Of a DNA stretch of 36,289 bases, positions 33,561 to 36,289 are shown in pieces (the first letter of the stretch is position 1; each line of letters starts with the position of its first letter). The stretch lies in assembly GCA_015069695.1 (NCBI GenBank), contig JADCRZ010000054.1:1-36289 (forward strand). Reading direction: 5' to 3'. The notes under the pieces are model-generated. The model made no database searches. It worked only from the letters and a program-made list of their open reading frames with translations, and was not told the origin of the DNA. The stretch is from Williamsia sp. (GTDB taxonomy: Bacteria > Bacteroidota > Bacteroidia > Chitinophagales > Chitinophagaceae). Both the position numbers and the translations under genes were made by a program.

Positions 33561-34682
33561 CTAATACGTGATCACCTGTTCCTCCATCTGGGGCATATCA
33601 CGAAATTCATACTGCTGGTTGCGTAACTGCGGCTCAAAGCCAGCTTCGCGGATGGCTTGTTGTATGCCCTTACTGGTAAACCGGTAAGGAGCTCCGGCTG
33701 CACTTACTACATTTTCTTCGATCATGATACTGCCAAAATCATTGGCACCAGCATGCAAACAGACCTGGGCCGTTTCCTTGCCAACTGTTAACCAGGATGC
33801 CTGTATATTTTTTACATTCGGAAGCATAATCCGGCTTAAGGCAATCATGCGGATATATTCTTCCGGTGTTGTCAGATTATGAACCCCCCGGATGCGGGCG
33901 AGCAGGGTGTCGGCGTCCTGGAATGTCCAGGGTATAAAAGCCAGGAACCCTTTGGCATCGGCTGGCTTTTTCGCCTGCACATCACGCAGCTTCACCAGGT
34001 GCTCAAACCGCTCAGCAATTGTTTCAACATGCGCAAACATCATGGTGGCAGATGTGGTAATGCGCTGCCTATGTGCTTCCTGCATAATGTCGAGCCATTC
34101 CTGCGAGCCGCATTTTCCCTTGCTCACCAGGCGCCGGACCCGGTCGACCAGGATTTCTGCGCCTGCTCCGGGTAAAGAGTCGAGACCAGCTTCCCGCAGT
34201 GCCATCAATACCTCCCGGTGTGTTGATCCTTCCAGCTTTGTGATGTGCGCCACTTCGGGGGGGCCTAATGCATGCAGTTTAATAGTGGGATACAGCTGTT
34301 TAAGCTGTTTGAACAAATCAACGTAAAAAGCCAATCCTAATTGTGGATGATGGCCTCCCTGCAACAGCAGCTGCTCTCCGCCATAGCGGATTGTTTCGTC
34401 GATCTTTCTCTTATAGGTCTCAATATCTGTGATGTATGATTCAGGATGACCGGGCACGCGGTAAAAATTGCAGAACTTGCAATTGGCCACGCATACATTG
34501 GTGGTGTTTACATTTCGGTCAATGATCCAGGTTACCTTTCCGTGCGGAACCTGGATGCTCCGCAACTCGTCTGCAATCCGCATCAGGTCGGTCAGGGGAG
34601 CCCGTTCAAACAAAAAAACGCCCTCTTCTACTGTTAAAAACTCAAACTGCAGGGCTTTATGGTACAATGTGGAGAGTCGCAT
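33561..34682 (-). CDS. mqnC: Cyclic dehypoxanthinyl futalosine synthase (radical SAM)
   Basis: MqnC is the radical SAM enzyme that cyclises dehypoxanthinyl futalosine in the futalosine route to menaquinone. The 373 residues carry the cluster motif C64-x3-C68-x2-C71 (CVANCKFC), followed by YRVPGHP. The GGHHP segment and a C-terminal HAGANDFGSIMIEE block are typical of the MqnC/MqnE/CofH group. No other mqn gene is in the window. It is divergent from the protease gene; a perfect -7 element (34704-34711) and an operator-like motif lie upstream. Confidence 0.95.
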   Translation of the reverse strand: MRLSTLYHKALQFEFLTVEEGVFLFERAPLTDLMRIADELRSIQVPHGKVTWIIDRNVNTTNVCVANCKFCNFYRVPGHPESYITDIETYKRKIDETIRYGGEQLLLQGGHHPQLGLAFYVDLFKQLKQLYPTIKLHALGPPEVAHITKLEGSTHREVLMALREAGLDSLPGAGAEILVDRVRRLVSKGKCGSQEWLDIMQEAHRQRITTSATMMFAHVETIAERFEHLVKLRDVQAKKPADAKGFLAFIPWTFQDADTLLARIRGVHNLTTPEEYIRMIALSRIMLPNVKNIQASWLTVGKETAQVCLHAGANDFGSIMIEENVVSAAGAPYRFTSKGIQQAIREAGFEPQLRNQQYEFRDMPQMEEQVITY

Positions 34683-34703
34683 GAAACGCTATTTACTGAA
34701 CAA

Positions 34704-34726
34704 CAAAATTACTAACGGAATGTTAG
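34704..34726 (-). promoter_or_regulatory. mqnC promoter -7 element with operator-like motif copy 1
   Basis: The minus strand has TAATTTTG (34704-34711, exact -7 match). Directly upstream, in the -33/-7 spacer, lies CTAAC-GGAAT-GTTAG (34712-34726), a dyad with 5-bp arms. A near copy stands in the opposite promoter at 34803-34815. Confidence 0.6.
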
Positions 34727-34797
34727 AAAGAAAGAAAAGAATTGCAGCCGGGCCACCGGAGAAGAAAGCTTTGAAGCTGCTTTTCCGGGTAACAAAT

Positions 34798-34831
34798 TTT
34801 GTTAACGGAAAGTTACGAACGGATGTGTTTG
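34798..34831 (+). promoter_or_regulatory. Protease promoter with operator-like motif copy 2
   Basis: TTTG (34798-34801), a 22-nt spacer and TGTGTTTG (34824-34831, one mismatch to TAnnTTTG) form a candidate promoter. The spacer contains TTAACGGAAAGTTA (34802-34815), which matches copy 1 at TAAC-GGAA-N-GTTA. Confidence 0.5.
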
Positions 34832-34894
34832 AAACCAATAAGGGTTTAACTTACAGTTCGTAATCGGCCTTGGGCCGGGTTCATTCATATTCAA

Positions 34895-36109
34895 TTGCCT
34901 GGCGTGTCGCGCAACGGTTGCCAAATAATACTTATCCAGCTCTGTACGCTGCTGCTCTCCCTGGGTGCTTTTTGTCAGGAAGAGTTTGTCCCTTCCCCTG
35001 CCAAACTGCTTACCAGTTTTCCTTTTAAACAGTTCAGTGGTGGGGTGGTGGTTTTGCAGGCAAAAGTGAACGATCTTTCTGACACGCTTAACTTTATCCT
35101 GGACACTGGCAGTGGCGGCATTTCTCTTGATTCTACTACCTGCGACAGGCTGCGGATCAACACAACCGCTTCCAACAAAACAATCCGGGGTATCGCAGGA
35201 ATACGCACGGTGCGGTTTGCTTACAACAACACCCTCCGCCTGCCGGGCTTGCGGGTAGACAGCCTGAACTTTCACATCAACGACTATGAAATCCTGAGCA
35301 ATGTATATGGTGAGCATATAGACGGTATCATCGGCTACAGCTTTTTTACCCGCTATATCGTAAAGATCAATTATGATGATTCATTGGTCTTTGTGTATTC
35401 AAAAGGCTCCATGAAGTATCCCCGCGGCGGGTTTCTCCTGAAACCCTTGCTGGTCAACATTCCTATACAAAGCGGACAGGTAAAGGAAGAAAAAAAATCT
35501 GTCGGCGCCCGCTTTTACTTCGACACGGGCGCCGGATTGTGTATGCTCCTCTCAACCGATTTTATCTCTGATAGCCTGCAGCTCAGCTCTAAAAAGAAAA
35601 TTTTTCATACACAGGCAGAAGGACTGGGGGGAAAGGCAGATATGCGAATTACTGTCATCAAAGAGTTCCGGTTGGGACCTTACCGGTTTAAAAAAGTGCC
35701 TTCTTATATTTTTACGGATGAATACAACGTTACCTCTTATCCATACCTGGGCGGCTTGATCGGCAACGATCTCCTACGGCGTTTTAACCTGACGCTGAAC
35801 TACGAGAAAAAAGAACTGTACCTCATCCCCAATTCTCATTTCCGGGAACCATTTGATTACGCTTATACAGGCCTGGGTTTTTACTTTATCGACGGAGAAG
35901 TAAGGGTCACCGATGTTATGAAAGACTCACCCGCAGAAAGAGCCGGCTTCAAACCCGACGACGTGATGGTCGCCATTAACAACAACTTCAGCCGCAACAT
36001 CCAGGTCTACAAGAATTTGCTCCAGAACGCAGGCCAGAAAATGAAAATACTGGTTATGAGAGACGGCCAGCCAATTATGATCACGTTGAAGGTGCAGAGT
36101 ATTTTGTAG
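34895..36109 (+). CDS. Secreted retropepsin-like aspartic protease with C-terminal PDZ domain
   Basis: A 404-residue exported protein with two aspartic-protease lobes in one chain: D70-T-G (LDTGSG) and D210-T-G (FDTGAG), each with a flap-like GxxG hydrophobic segment. A PDZ domain follows (about 325-400, SPAERAGFKPDDVMVAIN). It is expected to act in the periplasm or at the surface; the target is unknown. Residues about 10-28 form a signal peptide whose end (AFCQ) is atypical. There is no ATG: the frame opens at 34850 and begins with TTG 34895 or GTG 34904, so the exact start is uncertain. A 103-bp repeat begins at the last base of its stop codon. Confidence 0.87.
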   Translation: MPGVSRNGCQIILIQLCTLLLSLGAFCQEEFVPSPAKLLTSFPFKQFSGGVVVLQAKVNDLSDTLNFILDTGSGGISLDSTTCDRLRINTTASNKTIRGIAGIRTVRFAYNNTLRLPGLRVDSLNFHINDYEILSNVYGEHIDGIIGYSFFTRYIVKINYDDSLVFVYSKGSMKYPRGGFLLKPLLVNIPIQSGQVKEEKKSVGARFYFDTGAGLCMLLSTDFISDSLQLSSKKKIFHTQAEGLGGKADMRITVIKEFRLGPYRFKKVPSYIFTDEYNVTSYPYLGGLIGNDLLRRFNLTLNYEKKELYLIPNSHFREPFDYAYTGLGFYFIDGEVRVTDVMKDSPAERAGFKPDDVMVAINNNFSRNIQVYKNLLQNAGQKMKILVMRDGQPIMITLKVQSIL

Positions 36110-36211
36110 AGACTCCGTCTTCTTTTTGCCTTGATGCAAAAAGAAGCAAAAAAGTCAAGGCTGTTTGAAAGGGGCTAAAATTTACTGCACTGCGCTACAA
36201 CGAACAAGCTA
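36109..36211 (+). repeat. 103-bp dispersed repeat, copy 2
   Basis: This is the reverse complement of copy 1 (20-122), 102 of 103 bases identical. It starts at the final G of the protease TAG stop codon, so like copy 1 it reads outward from a stop codon in the sense of its gene. It contains an 11-bp hairpin (36119-36129 with 36136-36146). A second pairing, CCTTGA (36129-36134) with TCAAGG (36155-36160), interleaves with the hairpin loop. The 78 bases beyond it to the window end carry an 8-bp inverted repeat (TCCATGCA/TGCATGGA) but no gene. Confidence 0.9.
36119..36146 (+). terminator. Hairpin in repeat copy 2, possible terminator of the protease gene
   Basis: A perfect 11-bp stem with a 6-nt loop lies 9 bases past the stop codon. 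The downstream sequence is A-rich, not T-rich, so a stability or processing role is as likely as intrinsic termination. Confidence 0.4.
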
Positions 36212-36289
36212 TGTCCATGCAGTTGTGGGTGTTTGTGCCTTTGCATGGATGGGGCTATGGAATAGTACCGGGCGTGTTCGTTGCTGAAC

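Noticed and set aside
36214-36289. 8-bp inverted repeat and a TGTTCGTTG word (also in the 103-bp repeat) at the window end
   Set aside because: Too short to call a third repeat copy or an attachment site from the bases available.
1-36289. CRISPR arrays, tRNA/rRNA genes, insertion sequences, prophage or toxin-antitoxin genes
   Set aside because: No regularly spaced repeats, transposase, integrase or structural RNA signatures were seen on reading the window.

Overview
The window looks like chromosomal DNA of a Bacteroidota bacterium, most likely of the Chitinophagales/Chitinophagaceae type. The evidence is: families largely confined to this phylum (DUF2480, DUF5606, SMUG2-type glycosylase, PDZ-retropepsins); secreted proteins whose signal peptides end in Phe-Ala-Gln; promoters of the Bacteroidota form (TTTG, about 19 nt, TAnnTTTG); few Shine-Dalgarno sequences; and futalosine-pathway menaquinone synthesis (mqnC). 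I see no phage, transposase, CRISPR array, rRNA or tRNA.

Layout. A 103-bp repeat (20-122) abuts the stop codon of a leftward arginase-fold gene. pheS, a secreted beta-helix protein, an extended SDR, a secreted CarboxypepD_reg-like protein and corA follow on the plus strand. A leftward block holds a GNAT acetyltransferase, a DUF2480 protein and a PpiD-like chaperone/isomerase. A 493-bp non-coding region (11392-11884) with DnaA-box-like words and a very AT-rich end separates this block from rightward nadA, a lone response regulator, a glycosyltransferase, glf and a small HD hydrolase. Then come leftward mnmG and ybeY, with a pair of exact parS sites in inverted orientation between and overlapping them (18650-18731). 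Next are a FeoA-like protein, nadD, a chromate transporter and an SDR; then leftward Nfu and MerC; then rightward SCO1 and a Fur/Zur-type repressor. The last part has an M3 peptidase and DUF5606 (leftward), an apparent operon of nitroreductase, ECF sigma factor, small membrane protein and CpxP/Spy-like proteins, and then leftward SMUG2-type glycosylase, ABC exporter, an unknown gene and mqnC. A rightward aspartic protease-PDZ gene closes the window, and its stop codon abuts the second, inverted copy of the 103-bp repeat (36109-36211).

How it fits together. The parS pair next to mnmG (gidA), the DnaA-box-like intergenic region 7 kb away and the diverging genes there suggest an origin-proximal segment. 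That is inference, because the window has no dnaA, parA or parB. Other functional groups are NAD synthesis (nadA, nadD), a candidate zinc regulon (MerC with a palindromic operator, near a Fur-family gene), a candidate envelope or metal-stress sigma system resembling CnrYXH in layout, and UDP-galactofuranose glycan synthesis (glf plus glycosyltransferase). The most notable signals not explained by ordinary genes are the parS pair, the stop-codon-abutting 103-bp repeats, and a shared operator-like motif in the divergent mqnC/protease promoters.
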